From contig NC_087171.1 in assembly GCF_035594125.1 (NCBI RefSeq), positions 19,990,767-20,054,766 on the forward strand: a stretch of 64,000 nucleotides of DNA, in the 5' to 3' direction. Below are positions 41,391 to 56,007 of this stretch, in pieces (the first letter of the stretch is position 1; each line of letters starts with the position of its first letter). This stretch comes from Scylla paramamosain (lineage: Eukaryota; Arthropoda; Malacostraca; Decapoda; Portunidae). The notes under the pieces were generated by a model. The model was not told the DNA's origin. It did not search any database and saw nothing but the letters and a program-made list of their open reading frames with translations. A program made the translations under genes and the position numbers.

Positions 41391-42526
41391 CTCAACTCCC
41401 GACGCCCAACTGTGACCGCAACTCTCCAGTCTTGGCGGTGAACAAAACCAAGAATATTTCCTGCCTTCGTGTCTGGTTATCTTATTCAAGACACTTCACT
41501 ATGTATTTTTGGACTTGCTTCTGAAATGCTTTCCTTAGAGACTTACCCTCAATGAGCTTACAGTATTGGTGCCCTAAGCCAAAGCTCGTCTTCCATGAAA
41601 AAAGGCCTTCACCCAGACGTCTCCAGTGCTTACCAACAAAAAGCCTTCTAAAGTTTATGATTACTGTCTGTGTAAGTCTGCCTGGGATATTACACAAACT
41701 CAAGTCAATGACGATCCATACCTACCATGTCAGAGGCCTGGCTGGCGCATCACAAACTTTAAAATTTTATTGCGGAACACCAAAACTTCAAATGGAACGT
41801 TACTGGAGGGGGTGAAGTGCATACGAAACAAGGAAACTTTCATAACTTACAGACGGCAATCCCTCGTCTCGCCACACACGTAAGCCAGGTGCCTATTTCA
41901 GTGGAGCTGGTTTCTTAGTGACAAAAAAAAAAAAAAAAAAGTGAATAACTGTTATTGTCATAAGATTCAACAATGTGTGAAAAGGAATGGCTTCAATAAT
42001 GGTTACGTAGTGTAATGAAAAGATACGCTCTTAGAATATCTGATTATGTACTTTACCAATATTTCAAACCGTCATGGCATACTGTATCTTAAACCATCGA
42101 ATACACTTAATTTGCTGAAAACTTTACCGTTGCAATACTCAAAAGGAAAGTATTTAGATCGCAAATCACAAATCCAATTCAGTAACAGTGAATTTAAAAA
42201 CCATAAATATTTAGAAATCTTCACAGTGAATTGGAAAGTTATGAAGATTTCGATAAACTCAATTAGTTGGCTCAAGAAAAAAAAGTAAATTGTGTCAGTG
42301 GAAAAAAGGCGCAGCTTAAGATTTTAAATGCAAATAACTGGCGGAGCAAGAGACCACACAAATTGTACCTTCAGATATAAAAGGGGGAGCAGAGGAAGAC
42401 CAGATAGGATGTGCAGAGATCAGACTGGAAAATCTGCAAGCAAAATTTGGCAGACTGGGGCGTGGAGGAAGTTGTGAGAGGCATTAATTGAGTGGAGGGC
42501 TGCCCCGTGCTGGTTAAGTATGGTAA

Positions 42527-42557
<31 letters not shown>

Positions 42558-43335
42558 CTTTATATGAAATTCTTACAAATTACAAAATATTTACTACTAG
42601 ATACGACTGTTATATAAAAGAGAAACAAGACATAGCCACACTGATACACAAAACTGACAAAAAAAAAGTACCACTCTAAAACGCACCCATTAACTTAAAA
42701 GGAAAAAAAAACTCCATTAAAAACAATGGAAAGATAATAAAAAAAAAATCTACTTTAAAATAACGAATCACGAACCAAACTGAGAACAAACACGATAAAC
42801 ACAACAAACTATATGAATACCAGCGTAAAAAAGAAAAAAAAAACTTTAATCTATACACAAGAGGAAAGAGTAAAAGATGAAGAGTATGTAGTATCCAGCA
42901 CCGGCACGGGGGAGAGAGAAGAGTTCGTGTAGAGCTGGAAAGAATGGAGACACTTATCTTAGGGGGCTGGACATGACGGTGTAGTGGCGCGTGATTATAA
43001 TTATGAGCCAAGCCACACACAGGGAGGGAGACCAGAAAGGGAGACTCAGGGATTGGGAGCGAGAATCAACGGCAGGCCTTGATTTTTTTCTATAATTTTA
43101 TGCTCTTTCCTCCCAAGCGTCTGTCTGAAAGCGTCTCCTCGTAGCGCGTTCTAGTTGTTGAGCAGGAAATATACTTCTGGTGTTTTTTAGGGTCATCTTT
43201 TCCTTCTTCTGGTGTGGGGATGTAAAGTTATGCAATGATGGAGAGGAGTGGAAGGCTTGGAAGAAGAAGAGTCTTTTCGTGGTATGAATCGTCTTTGTTC
43301 AGTTTGTGAAGTGTATGTGTGGTTCCTTTTCTTCC

Positions 43336-43339
<4 letters not shown>

Positions 43340-43374
<35 letters not shown>
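43340..43374. repeat. T35 homopolymer
   Basis: 35 consecutive T. Confidence 0.95.
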
Positions 43375-43377
<3 letters not shown>

Positions 43378-44246
43378 TGTGGTCGTGGATGTTGGATTCT
43401 TTTGTTTTCTGTTTCAAGATCGGATATATTTCGTTTGCTCTATACTCTCCACTCTCTCTCTTCTCTTACCTTCTTCAGAGAGTTGGATGACAGGAGTCGG
43501 AACACTATATACAAGGTCTCTGTACTATATAATATATTCTATACTATTTCTTTCCACTATGAGTTAACAATATCTTCAGTTCTTTTATCTTCTGTAATTG
43601 AGTTCCTATCTTTTCTTTTAACAATTTACTTTGACTTGAAACCTTTCGAATGAAAAAATCAAGTGAATTCGAAATTGAATTTATATACAATTTTGTCTTC
43701 TTTCATGTCACAGAGAAGAAAGGAAATGTCATCCATTATATTACCAACGCTTTATAAACGAAAAAAAAAAGAATACAAGAAGCTTTTTTGAAAAACTCGA
43801 TCTTTTCTAAATCATTCTTCATCTTTCCTGCCTTGCACTTCCTTCTTTATTTTATTTCGTGCATCTCCAGCATCATATTTTCAGTAATGCTGCAAGTGTT
43901 AAATCTTCGACTACACTTTTCTTCACCACCAAGTGCGCCTCCATTTGTGTCCAAGCAAACGTTAAAACTTCGACTTCTTTCAAATTCTCGAGGAGGTAAA
44001 ACATCAATGGATCAAATTTTCGCAGAGAATGGGAAATCTATTGGACGTGAAAACAATTAAACGAAAGCGCTTTGCTGGTGTTAAAAAGACAATGTTAATG
44101 TCCAATTAAAATTGCAGACGCAAAAGAAAGCCAGAGAAGGTTTAGTTCCGCTTCACGCCTCGCAAGGTTTTAGACCACGTAAAAGCAAGTAAAGGATCTG
44201 AATCCATCATGGAAAATGGAGTTTAGTCTCGCAAAAACATGGAAAG

Positions 44247-44248
<2 letters not shown>

Positions 44249-44331
<83 letters not shown>
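44249..44331. repeat. (CT)n microsatellite, one interruption
   Basis: CT with a CC step near 44296. Confidence 0.95.
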
Positions 44332-44333
<2 letters not shown>

Positions 44334-45166
44334 GAGATTCCACTCTGTCTGATGTGAGAAAATCAGACTTTTGTTTCCTTTCAAGCTATTTATTGCTACA
44401 TCAAGAAGTCTTCCGTTAAAACAATATACTTAAATTATTTCCTTTTTAATGAAAGCCCTTGAAGATCACTCAGTAAGATAGATACATAAACATCTGAAAA
44501 ATAAATAGGTAAACAAATGAATAAATAAATAAGCAAAATTCACGTAAACTGACAATTTTTTTCACATTATTTATTCAGTCATTCATTCAATTCCTTTTCT
44601 ATTTACTGTATGCGCAACAACAAGAAAAAGAAAGAAAACAACATAACGAAGACAGTAAGACATCACCATCCCTCTCTTCCTCCTCCTCCTTCACCATCTC
44701 GTCACCACCATCATCTGCATCACCACCATTACACTCCCCATCCTCATTATCACCATCCCCGCCCTGCTCTCCCGCGGACCACCATCCTCCATACAAAGAA
44801 GGGCTTCGTGGAGGGAGTGGCGGGGGACGTGGCAGGTTTTCAGGCAGAAGCGATAAAAAATGAGGTTTTACTGAGCTCTGGACAGCCTCCAAGTCCGGCT
44901 CGGGGCCGTAACCTTTCACGGACAGCGGGGGAAAAGATAGAGAGAAGAGTGGTGGGATTCTGAAAGGGGATTCTCAACCACAGCCTCCCCTGATGATGAT
45001 GGTGACGATGGTGGAGCGATGATGGTGGTGATAATGATATTGTGACGGAGGAAGCTGAAGGAGTATTGCTGTCATCATCACTGTCCAAAATAACACAAGA
45101 CGGTGGGTAATACAAACTGAGAAGGTTTTTTTTTTTTTTTTTTTTAGGAAATATGGAAAGGAATGT

Positions 45167-45167
45167 T

Positions 45168-45216
<49 letters not shown>

Positions 45217-45286
45217 AACAACAAGAACAAGAACAAGACGACAAAAACCAAGGAAATAGAGAAAGAGGAAGAAAAAAAGCGCTTGT

Positions 45287-45349
<63 letters not shown>
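45167..45349. repeat. (GTA)n and (CA)n arrays
   Basis: GTA/TAG triplets 45167-45216 and CA 45289-45349. Confidence 0.95.
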
Positions 45350-45351
<2 letters not shown>

Positions 45352-45652
45352 AACACGCAGCCATAAACTCAGATAATTTTTCCCTTTCTGGACAAACTTT
45401 CAGGCCTTTTGTTTGTTTATCTCTTCAATTTCCAACACAATCAATTTACGGAGAGAGAATTTCTCATTCCCGTCTTCTCCCTTCTTTCTTATCCCTTCTT
45501 TACCTCTCCTCTTCTTTTCCTTCTCTTCTCCTCTACTTCCTCCCTCTTTTTCTTCCTCTTTTTCTTCTTTTTCTTCATTTTTCCTTCGTCTTGAGTTTCT
45601 TTAATAATCTTCGTCTGTTTCCTATTCTAAGTTCCCCTAATACCCAATTATG

Positions 45653-45653
45653 C

Positions 45654-45739
<86 letters not shown>

Positions 45740-45837
45740 CTCTCTCTCTCTCTCTCTCTCCTTTTCATTGGATCATGTACCTTAACTAACCTTCTCTTCC
45801 TCCTCCTTGGCACGTTATTTTGCATATTTCCTGTGAA

Positions 45838-45932
<95 letters not shown>
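45653..45932. repeat. Two interrupted (CT)n arrays
   Basis: CT 45653-45760 (with CC and CG steps) and 45839-45932 (one CC step), about 78 bases apart. Confidence 0.95.
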
Positions 45933-45933
<1 letters not shown>

Positions 45934-46156
45934 GTACTTAGGATTCTTATTTCATTATCTCTTCTTTCTTTTTTTACTTATTTGTTTTTCTTTCATCCTT
46001 CTTTGCTTTTCAGTCACCTTAATGTATATTTTGACAGTTGTTGTTGTTGTTGTTGTTTTTTGTTGGTAGAGGTGGTGATGGTGGTGGTGGTGGTGATGCA
46101 ATGAAACTTTCAAATACATGAGAGAAAATTGAAAGCAAATGCGAATTAAGTAAAGC

Positions 46157-46262
<106 letters not shown>

Positions 46263-46541
46263 CAAAGAAGGGAGAGAAAACCGTGTTGGCTCACTTGCTT
46301 CTTTTTGTTCGAGGTTTTTATTCCTACGTTTGTCTAGTTGAAGTTACAGTGAGTGGGAGAGGAGAGAGGGGAGAGGAAGAGAGAGGGAGTGGGGGTGAGA
46401 CGAGGAGGAAAAGAGGAAGGAAAGAAGGAGAGAAGCGAGATAACTTGAATAGCTTTTCCTTTATCACATTCATTCCTTCCTTCCTTCTCTTTCCTCCTCC
46501 TTCTTTCTCTCCCCTTCCTTGTCCTTGCGTTCCCTGACCCT

Positions 46542-46962
<421 letters not shown>

Positions 46963-47314
46963 ACGCTGCATCCGCCATTCGTGGTCTTTAAATATTTTCA
47001 GCGAGACATTAATATCTTGCCATTATACCGACGCGAAATTTGGGCGATGGAGAGATAAAATGGAGAAGGGTAGAGACGAATAATGAGAGAGAGAGAGAGG
47101 GATGTAGAGAGGAGAGAGAGAGAGTGAGAGGGAGAAATAGAGGGAAGGGGGAGGTAAGTTATGTAATTGTGTAAAGGAATTTAGTATTTTTTTTCTTTCT
47201 TTTTTTTAAGTAGAGCTAATTTTTTTTTCTTTATTTTTATGTTAATGGATGTCGGAGTGTAATGAATGCTGTCGATTTTATTCTGCTTTTTTTCTTATCT
47301 ATATATATTTTTTT

Positions 47315-47628
<314 letters not shown>

Positions 47629-47767
47629 GAGAAATTAGTTACCTTGACAAAAAAAAAAAAGCAAAATCTTCAATAATGATACGAGAGAAAATCCGGTAGC
47701 AATGAATATCATCATACATATTATCATCATTATCATCACTATCATTATTATTATTTTTTTCATTGTT

Positions 47768-47801
<34 letters not shown>

Positions 47802-48115
47802 CTATTCTAACCACTATTACATTACTTTACTGTCACAATCATCTTCACCGCCATCTTTGTCACCACCCATTCGTTTCACACAGCTGGCAGTTTCCCACAC
47901 ACGCGGGGAGGCACAGCAAAAAGCGGGATGCACTGCCCCATAAAGGTAGACAAAAATGTTTAAAATTCCCCAAAACCTTCCCTTGCACAACTTAATTCTT
48001 TTTACAAAACTTTATATCCTTATTAGTAATATTTTCATGATTAGAATTTCTTATCTCTTATCGCTGATGTGCACCCTTGTAGCACGGTGTGTATTGTGTT
48101 TGGTACCGCGCACAA

Positions 48116-48265
48116 AGAAGAAGAAGAAGAAGAAGAAGAAGAAGAAGAAGAAGAAGACGAAGATGAAGACGAAGACGAAGACGAAGACGAAGACGAAGAC
48201 GAAGAAGAAGACGAAGACAAGACGAAGACAAGACGAAGACGAAGACGAAGAAGAAGAAGAAGAAG
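48116..48265. repeat. (AAG)n and (GAAGAC)n array
   Basis: AAG triplets to about 48155, then GAAGAC hexamers with ACAAGAC variants to about 48250, then AAG again. Confidence 0.95.
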
Positions 48266-48404
48266 GTGCCCAACAATAACAGCAACAACAACAACCACAC
48301 CACCACCATCACCACCACTACCACCAGCAACAACACTCATAAAGCTTGTAGTCTTCTTGCTGCCTGGTGACCGATGTCTTCTCCAACACTTCCATCTCTC
48401 TCAA

Positions 48405-48660
48405 TCAACTTCCGCCTTTCCTTCTTCCCGGAAGTTTGCTCGCATTCAGCTTGACCCCAAGGAGGATGGCGGTCGTTCTAATTCTTCAAACTACTTCCCT
48501 ATAACTTTGACTCTCAGACTTCTTCAATCTTTTTTCACCACCTCATCCTCCCTCGTCTGGAGAGTCCTGAATCTATCAACTCGACAATGTGGTTCCGGGA
48601 AAGGGCAATCCACTGACGGACTGATTTTTCTTACCCGAATCATGGTCATCTTTGTTTGAG
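48405..48660 (+). mobile_element. Decayed reverse transcriptase fragment
   Basis: An open stretch reads FPSSRKFARIQLDPKEDGGR, then SNSSNYFPITLTLRLLQSFF, and later TRQCGSGKGQSTDGLIFLT before a stop near 48658. This parallels non-LTR reverse transcriptases, where a P-KKGD---SNYRPI--- block is followed by a QYGFRKG-ST block. Both are recognisable, but key residues have changed (YRPI is YFPI, QYGFRKG is QCGSGKG). It is a relic. The (GAAGAC)n array lies about 140 bases upstream. Confidence 0.7.
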
Positions 48661-49119
48661 GGGATTCTACTTCTACTCCTACTATTTCGTCACGGATATA
48701 AATGCCATTGTACATGCACTAAGGTCTTTATTCAGACACGCTTCGCTATCTTGCCACGACTTTTTTCAAAGGCCACAGAGATGGTTAGCTGTGTTTTCAA
48801 GAGTGTTTCTCCAGTTATTAATATAGAAATTTTGTTAATCTCTCACAAGAACCGTAAAAAACAGCTTTAAATCCGTATGGACTCAACTAGAGCCTTTTGA
48901 AAATAGTGGAGGTACACCACAGAAGATGGTTCTAAGACACGTGGCAATTCTTAAGTATACTCGTTGGGTGTAAAAACTGTTTTCTTTCTTTACCTTTTAC
49001 TCAAGTTTTCTTTTTATTTCTGTTTTGCCTGTGCTATTGGCTCGGATATAGAAGATTCCAAAGTCTGGCACGAGTCGCGCTCCTAAAACAACACACAAAT
49101 AATATTGTTCTCAACACTT

Positions 49120-49190
49120 AACTCCAAATTTCCTTTCTGGTCGTTCTGCTGCTGCTGTGATAGATGGCCACTCAGCTAAACCAATCAATA
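49120..49190 (+). mobile_element. Short reverse transcriptase remnant
   Basis: Reads FLSGRSAAAVIDGHSAKPIN, resembling the FLSDR-(I/A)AVVDGH-S-P-PIN segment that lies downstream of the YGFRKG block in the same kind of reverse transcriptase. It is in the same orientation as the relic at 48405-48660 but 460 bases further on, so the two are probably parts of one element separated by decay or insertion. Confidence 0.55.
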
Positions 49191-49271
49191 CATCACTTTC
49201 ACAACGCGTTCTATCACACAGCCGAACTAGCAGCAATTTTATTTTTCTTCCCCATGACTGTTTGGAGTTTT

Positions 49272-49475
49272 GTGCCTCATTCTGACACGTGCATTTCAAC
49301 AAACATTAAACTGATTGAAAGGAAAAATGGGGGAAGACAATTTTTATCCCTACTCTTTTCCTTTGAGTTGTCTGATTCATTTTGACACACGAGTATTTCA
49401 AAAAACATAAAACTGACTGAAAGGAAAGATGGGGAAAGACTAAATTCTTATCCTATTCTTTTCTTTTGAGATGAC
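49272..49475. repeat. Imperfect tandem duplication, 100-base period
   Basis: TGACACGTGCATTTCAACAA (49283) matches TGACACACGAGTATTTCAAA (49383). Both are followed by ACATAAAACTGACTGAAAGG-like sequence, a GGGGAAGAC block and CTTTTCTTTTGAGATG-like ends. Confidence 0.8.
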
Positions 49476-50397
49476 TGTTTTCCATCATTTTCTGCCATTT
49501 GCCCACAGTCCATCTCCTCCATAGGCGTTAAACGACTCTCTAACAAATCCTATGAAGCGACAAACTTCCGATTTTTCTACGATTTCTGAACGAGTGAATA
49601 AAAACCTCGTCACTTTCAATCCCTCACTTTATCAGCTAGGCGCATCCTTTCTTCCTTCTCTTCCTCTTCAATAACATTCAAATAACTCTCCCACGCTGAA
49701 AAGAATTCTCGGGTTTGTCCTTTACTAAAATATTGTGACTGAAAATTCGCACCACACTCGATTTAAAGCAGATTCCCGGAAGCTTCGTGTTCTGCTTCAT
49801 ATCCGTCAGTTTATCTTGATCTCCCTCCTGCATGTTAACTTTATAAAATATCCTTTCCGAACCTCCTCTCGTACACGGAAGTTCAGTACACAGTGGAGTT
49901 TAATGCTATTCGTCTCTTCAAATATCTCTCTTCCCGTCTTCTCTCTCTCGTAGTCTGACACGAAGTTGGATATTTGATTCAGATTTCCAATGTTACTTGC
50001 TTCCTGAATTCCTGGTTGAAATGTCTCGTGGAAATGTAAAAAGTAAATGGGGAATGAAGAAAGAGAAAGACTGCAAAAAGGGATGGACAAATGCAGATTG
50101 GATTTAATTGTTTGCAGCAGGAGGTTTAATCATACAGGGAACGACCAACAAATAGCTATATAAATAACAAGTAAGGAGTATATAAGTAAAATAAATAAAC
50201 AACAAGACATCAACAAAAGCTACTTACTATTCATGGATAACAAAATAAGGTAAAATAATTCACAATAAGAAAATATTCAACTCAGACACGTCAAAACACA
50301 AGTCTTAACACCTGCACGTACAAAGCAAATGTCTCCTTAATCAAGAGACTTAAGTTCCTGAGCCTTATGCCAATGAGACATTAAATATACTATCAAA

Positions 50398-50398
<1 letters not shown>

Positions 50399-50434
<36 letters not shown>
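50399..50434. repeat. (CT)n microsatellite
   Basis: About 18 units. Confidence 0.9.
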
Positions 50435-50438
<4 letters not shown>

Positions 50439-50589
50439 GCATTTTTATCCTTCCTCCCTTCGTTTCCCCCGGTCAACAAGATTTTTACACACTTTTCTTC
50501 CTCCTCTTTCTCCTCCGGGTGTTGTTTCATCTTTCTTCTTCTCCCTCTCCCTTTCCTTTCTCGTCTTGCTCTCTTCCCATCTTCCTTCT

Positions 50590-50815
50590 TTCCGGCAAAG
50601 GAGAACGGTTATCTAAATTTAGTGCCAGCCAAGCCAGACCACCACAGCAGCACGCAGGGACGAGGGACGACCCGTGTTGACTGCGCGCAATCGATGCCAC
50701 CCAGGCGACGCGGCGGACCAGCAACAAACGACACTCGGGCAGCGGCGGGGAGGCGGGCTTGGGGCGGCGGAGCGGGAGGAAGATAGGAAGGCCAGTACCG
50801 CGGTAGCTCTTGTTG
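50590..50815. promoter_or_regulatory. GC- and CpG-rich island
   Basis: A compact stretch with many CpG steps (for example CGACGCGGCGGACC, CTCGGGCAGCGGCGGGG, GGGGCGGCGGAGCGGG) and several GC-box-like GGGCGG-type motifs, set in AT-rich DNA. Open frames on both strands cross it but neither is recognisable. It might mark a promoter or 5' exon; sequence alone does not settle this. Confidence 0.3.
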
Positions 50816-51697
50816 GGGGTGGGTGTTACTTATGCTGCTCCAATGTCTCCGTTTTCTTTTTCTTTTTTTTTTTTTTTTTTTTTTCCTTCTTTTTCTTGCG
50901 TTATTGATTTTTTTTTTACTTTTTTGTTTTCTTTTTTTTGTTTGTTATGTCTTTCTTATTTCATGTCTTTGTTTTGTCTTGTTTTTCTCTCTTTTTTTTG
51001 TTTGTTTTTTTGCATATTTCTGCCTTCAATTTTTTTCCCCTTTTTTTCTTCCCCTTTTTGTTCTTGGTGTTATTCTCATGTGCTTCCATGGATTTTTGCT
51101 TATCTTTCATTTTTACTTATTTCTGTTTCTTTGCATCACCACCCTTCAATTTTTTTCCGTTCTTTTATTTTCTTGTCCGTTTCATTTCGATTCCTTTGCT
51201 TTTTAGAACCCATCTTTACTCCCTCTCCCTCTCTCCCTCTCTCTCTCATACCCCTTCAACCCTCCAATCGTGACCTCCGCTGTGCTGTGGGTCAGTGAAT
51301 TTAAAGCCACTGGCACGGCAATCAGTCTCCAGGGTCAACATTTGCACTACTACTCATGCACGCACACAAGCCTGGCCATATTTTCCCATTGCCATTCGTC
51401 AATCCTTATGTTACTAGTACCCAGCCAGTGATGGGAGCGTTGAGAAAGGGAGGGAAGGAGAGAGAGAGAGGGAGGGAGGGGCGGGAAAGACTAAAAATAG
51501 GATATAAAAAGCGAAAGAATTAAAATGAGGCAGGCAATAAGATAAAAGTCAAAAGAAAGGACAAAAAAAAATAAGGAAGTAGAAGAAAATGTAAAGAAAA
51601 AGAAGGGGACAAACTGAAGACATGCAAAACTACAAGTACATAAGTAAACACGTGTACAAGTAATTTAATTTCAGCTAAGTTACACGTGCATCTATAC

Positions 51698-51698
<1 letters not shown>

Positions 51699-51736
<38 letters not shown>

Positions 51737-51745
51737 ACCAGCCAC
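51699..51745. repeat. (CCAG)n tetranucleotide array
   Basis: CCAG units, pure to about 51735, then CCAACCAGCCACCC. Confidence 0.95.
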
Positions 51746-52403
51746 CCATCTTAGCGAGAGGAGAGAAGCACTGGGCCCTTCACGGGGAGATGCAATACAG
51801 CAAATCGAACGTGGTGAGATTGACACAGGCGGCAAGAGTCCTCGTGCCGAAGCTCAGGGCGACGTGTCACGAGAACAGGAGGCGCCGCGACCACGATAGC
51901 ACGTCAGCTCCTGCCGGGGTGAACTCGACACTTGAAGGCTCTGATATTTAGTGAATGGCTGCAGACTTGTTTTTTTCTTTTCTTTCCTTTTTTTTTTTTT
52001 TTAGGGGGGAGGGGGTGTTGTCCTTTTAAGGGATTAGCAGCTTCAGTGTGTTTTTTTTTTGTTTTTGGTTGCTGTTGGTTAAAAGCCTTTCTTGCGTAAA
52101 TAAATAAAGCAATCAGTAAAGTAAGTAAATAAACAATGATAAAAATAATAATAAAAAGAAAAGGAGGAAAATTAATATGAATGAATAAATAGACAAATAT
52201 GCAAATACACAATCAAAAGCAAAATAATGCAACAAACTACCTTTCGTTACGCCCCAAGCTATTCCCCCTCTCTATCCATCCTACTGAGGGACAGAAGCCT
52301 TCTCCAGGAAGGGGAACAGCATCGGGTCCAGCGCCGCCACTGCGTGTAACCCTGCCTTCCTATTTCACCAAACCTCCATTAATTACCCGTAATGCTGCAA
52401 ACT

Positions 52404-52564
<161 letters not shown>

Positions 52565-55500
52565 AGCTTCGTCGACTGGTGGATCAAGACTAAGGGAAGC
52601 TGACCAAAAGTTTCTATAATATATTCTGTAGTGCGACAACTCCAGTTTGCAGTACACGCTCGCATCCTCCTGGACTAGAACTTGTGTCGCACAGTTCACA
52701 GGAGATGCAGACTCTGACCCGTCCAGTTCTTCTTAATTTTTTTTCAGATTTTCTTTCTCTTTCGGTGACTGAGTAAGCAGGTCGGCGATCATTAGCATTG
52801 AAATGACCTGCAAGCTTTTTCAACGATTCCCTTGACATAGGTAACTATCCCAGACTCTTCTCGGCGACCCGTTGGCTTGCACGGATAGTCTTACGCTGGC
52901 TGAGCTCCAAGGAAATTCGACATCACAACTTCCCCTCGCTCTCCGCTGCCTCACTTTGGCGACCTCCAGTAACGTCGCTGATACTTTAACTTTGTACGGT
53001 TTCTAAGTGATGTGGACTACGGAAAAATTTGATACACCGCCGTACGTTTTCTATTTTGAAACTGCTTCTTTCATAAGTGTTGTTGATAATGATGTTCGAA
53101 ATTCGGACGTAGACAGGATTTGTGGAGCTTCGGGAAGACGTAAGCTTTTTAGAACGCCTCTCCAGCCATTCAGAGCCTGGAATGATAAAAAAATAAACAA
53201 GAGTACGTTTGTAAGCAGAGGTTCCGTGACCGAGACACAGCTTGTAGGCGGCTATCTCAGAGGCGGTACATGCAATTACGTCGCCTCGGCTATGGTTGCC
53301 TTCCGTGTGGGGGAACATTCCTGGAGGTAAGTATATAGAATCATCCCCTTTACAGGCCACATATGCCAGTCAAGGTATGTGAGGAAATATGAGGAATGAA
53401 GCTAAATGTATGTTTCTGTCTCGTGGACAATGAACGCTGGGGCCAAAAACAACCTCATCCCCGCCACTTCCCCCACCCCCAAGGCTGCACGCGACTGATA
53501 ACGAAAATATAGTACCAGCAAACCTACTTCTCTTCGATGACCTGACACTGGGCTCAATACAAATAGGTTTCAGTTTCTTAGGGTGCAGCTCCATCACTTT
53601 AACTTCGCCACATCAAAAGAAAACCCAGTCAATGTATAGATATCTTTCTACAATATCCTAATTCTAGACTCAACTCCAATAGATTCCGTGGTCTTACAGC
53701 TCAGTTATATTAGTTCTTAACCTCTAGTAATTCACAGAAAGGCCAGTTTATGATTCCACAAGAGGTTCAAACGATTCAGGCAAGCGTTGACTCCGGATCG
53801 CCTTTGTCACGACGCGGGATTGGCAGGCTTTGTCCCGCACGCGTCCTAAGCCCTGTGGTATTTCCATTTTCTGTTGGAGGTACTCGTTGAATAGTGCCGG
53901 ACCATGGGCTCACCTCGTGCTTTTGGGTAAAGAAGAGGAATTGCATGCAGGGAGTTCATTAGAGCCACGGGAGACGGAGAAAGTTGTAAATCCATGGGTG
54001 TCGACGTCCTGAATGTCATGGCACAGCGGGAAGGTGAGGTAACAGATAAAGGTGCATTACTCCTCGGCACAAAAACATTATATTGACTAAAAATTTGAAG
54101 GTAGTGGGATTGTCGCATAGTCCTGTGGCGTGAGACGAGGAGCGTGTTGGCTACTGTCAGTAGTAGTCAGGGTCAGCAATATCTGGAGTCGTAATATCCG
54201 TAATAAACTCAGGAAATGATAACTACTATGCCATTTTTTTTATAGCAAAGTGATGCAATTTTGTTATGAATTGTGACATCCGACGAATCCAGCCCTTCAC
54301 ACCGCAGCACTGCACCTGCGCCGCGTGTCCCGGGCACCTGCTGCAAGTTTACTGTTCTCCTTCGTTTACGAACTCGACCAAATGATGTTTTTAAATATTT
54401 TAAATATAAAGTAAAGCAAGGCTTCATGGTCTTCGAGAGCAGCAACCTGCTTTGAATTATTCAGCATCCTATATTTTATTACAAGGATGAGATTCTATTT
54501 ATTTCCTGGAAAATTCCAGGCACGTCCAAGAAGCCAAAGTTTCCTGGTGCAGGGCGAGCCACCCGCTGCTCCACCAGCAAGACGGCAGAATGTTTACACT
54601 TCAAACTTAGTCTCAAATTTTCCACTGCTGGACCGGCTGTTGGTGGTCTGCACCTTGTGTTGAAACTCCTTCATGAGGCGGTGCGATGATGTCATTATTT
54701 ATCCTCCGCAGGATCGGAAATGTTTGACTGATCGACTGATACTAATTATAAATTCATACTGCACACACACTATTTTGAAGTCAAACTCTACACTCGGCTG
54801 AGTCAAAGCCTACACAAACCTTCCTCGCCAGTGTGTAAGTCAGTAAGATATATCAGACACTGTCGCTGATTTAAAAAAAAAAAAAAAAACTACTGTAAGA
54901 GGCGATGTTTGTTAATCTTAGGGATATGACAACACGACTATTTTCCGATTCATCTACGTACAAAGTTATAGCCATTCTGTGCTATTTTAGTCACGACGAA
55001 TCTCCTTCCCTTTTGACATTCGGACAGCGTGCCGTAAACCAATAAGTCACGAGATAGACTCCTACTTATGTCTGACAAATGCGAAAGGGTTCGGCAGTAA
55101 AAGCAAAAGGAGCCTTCACATCTTTCACCTCCCTTTATTTATGTCGCTCGTGAACCTAAATCTTCTAGCGCCTACAACTCGTCCTACACACCTGTCTGCA
55201 CAAGACAAGGAAAGCTCAAGGTAAGGTAAAACTCAGATGAAAATAGTATGCAGACCGAACTAAATTATGAAAAGAGATATTTAAGCGTTTCTAAAAGCTA
55301 TCCCTCCACACGAGATCCAGGATTCAAAACTTCAAAACTAAGAACATTTTTGTAGTAAAGATATTGTTCAGATAAACTTCACTGAAATGATAACCGCACT
55401 TTGCTTTACACAAGGAAGTGATTTATCCTGATGCAATACTTTAATATCTCTGCCAAGTGACTGCCTTCTGAGCGAGTACTGATCAAACTAGTGACAAGAG

Positions 55501-56007
55501 TATTCGTTTGTTCACCATAATCTCAAAGGAGCTCCTCTGAATAATGGAAAACAGGTTCCTTTGGTTCCAGTTTCCCATTTTCATCAAAAAAATCGAATGA
55601 AAATTTAAAAGTTCATGGAAAGTCAAATATGGACAACACACTGGCTACTCTGAGATGTAGAGTTATTGGTATGAGTCAAGGGAAAGTGTGTGGCTTTGCA
55701 AAGATGTTTTGTATGCGAATGCCCAGCAGAGACCATTACGAACTGGAGTGGAGAAGTAATGACACGACCAAAACGAGAGAGAACAGTCATCTTGTGTAAA
55801 ACTACTTGAAAGAAAGCAGTTTATTAGAACACTGCACAATAACGGAGGCTGTTTCTGCTACGACTGTGGAGAATGTTCGCATGCGTTTTGGAAGCCAAAA
55901 AATTACCTTGGAAAGAAACATGGAAACTCTTAATAACTAAAGAACAGTAGTATTGTGGTATTATACTTCAAAGAAACTAAAACATCACTACTACAAGGGC
56001 CGGAGAG

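Noticed and set aside
41482..41883. Overlapping open frames on both strands
   Set aside because: No family recognised; a minus-strand GGTAAGTC lies inside but without support for an exon.
42360..42520. Possible LINE C-terminal end (motif like DWG-EEV-R-IN-VEGCP)
   Set aside because: Too short, in shifted frames, and I could not tie it to a specific element.
53007..53330. A plus-strand exon ending at CTGGAG|GTAAGT
   Set aside because: The donor is good but the 107-codon frame is unrecognised, there is no clear acceptor, and a longer frame is open on the opposite strand.
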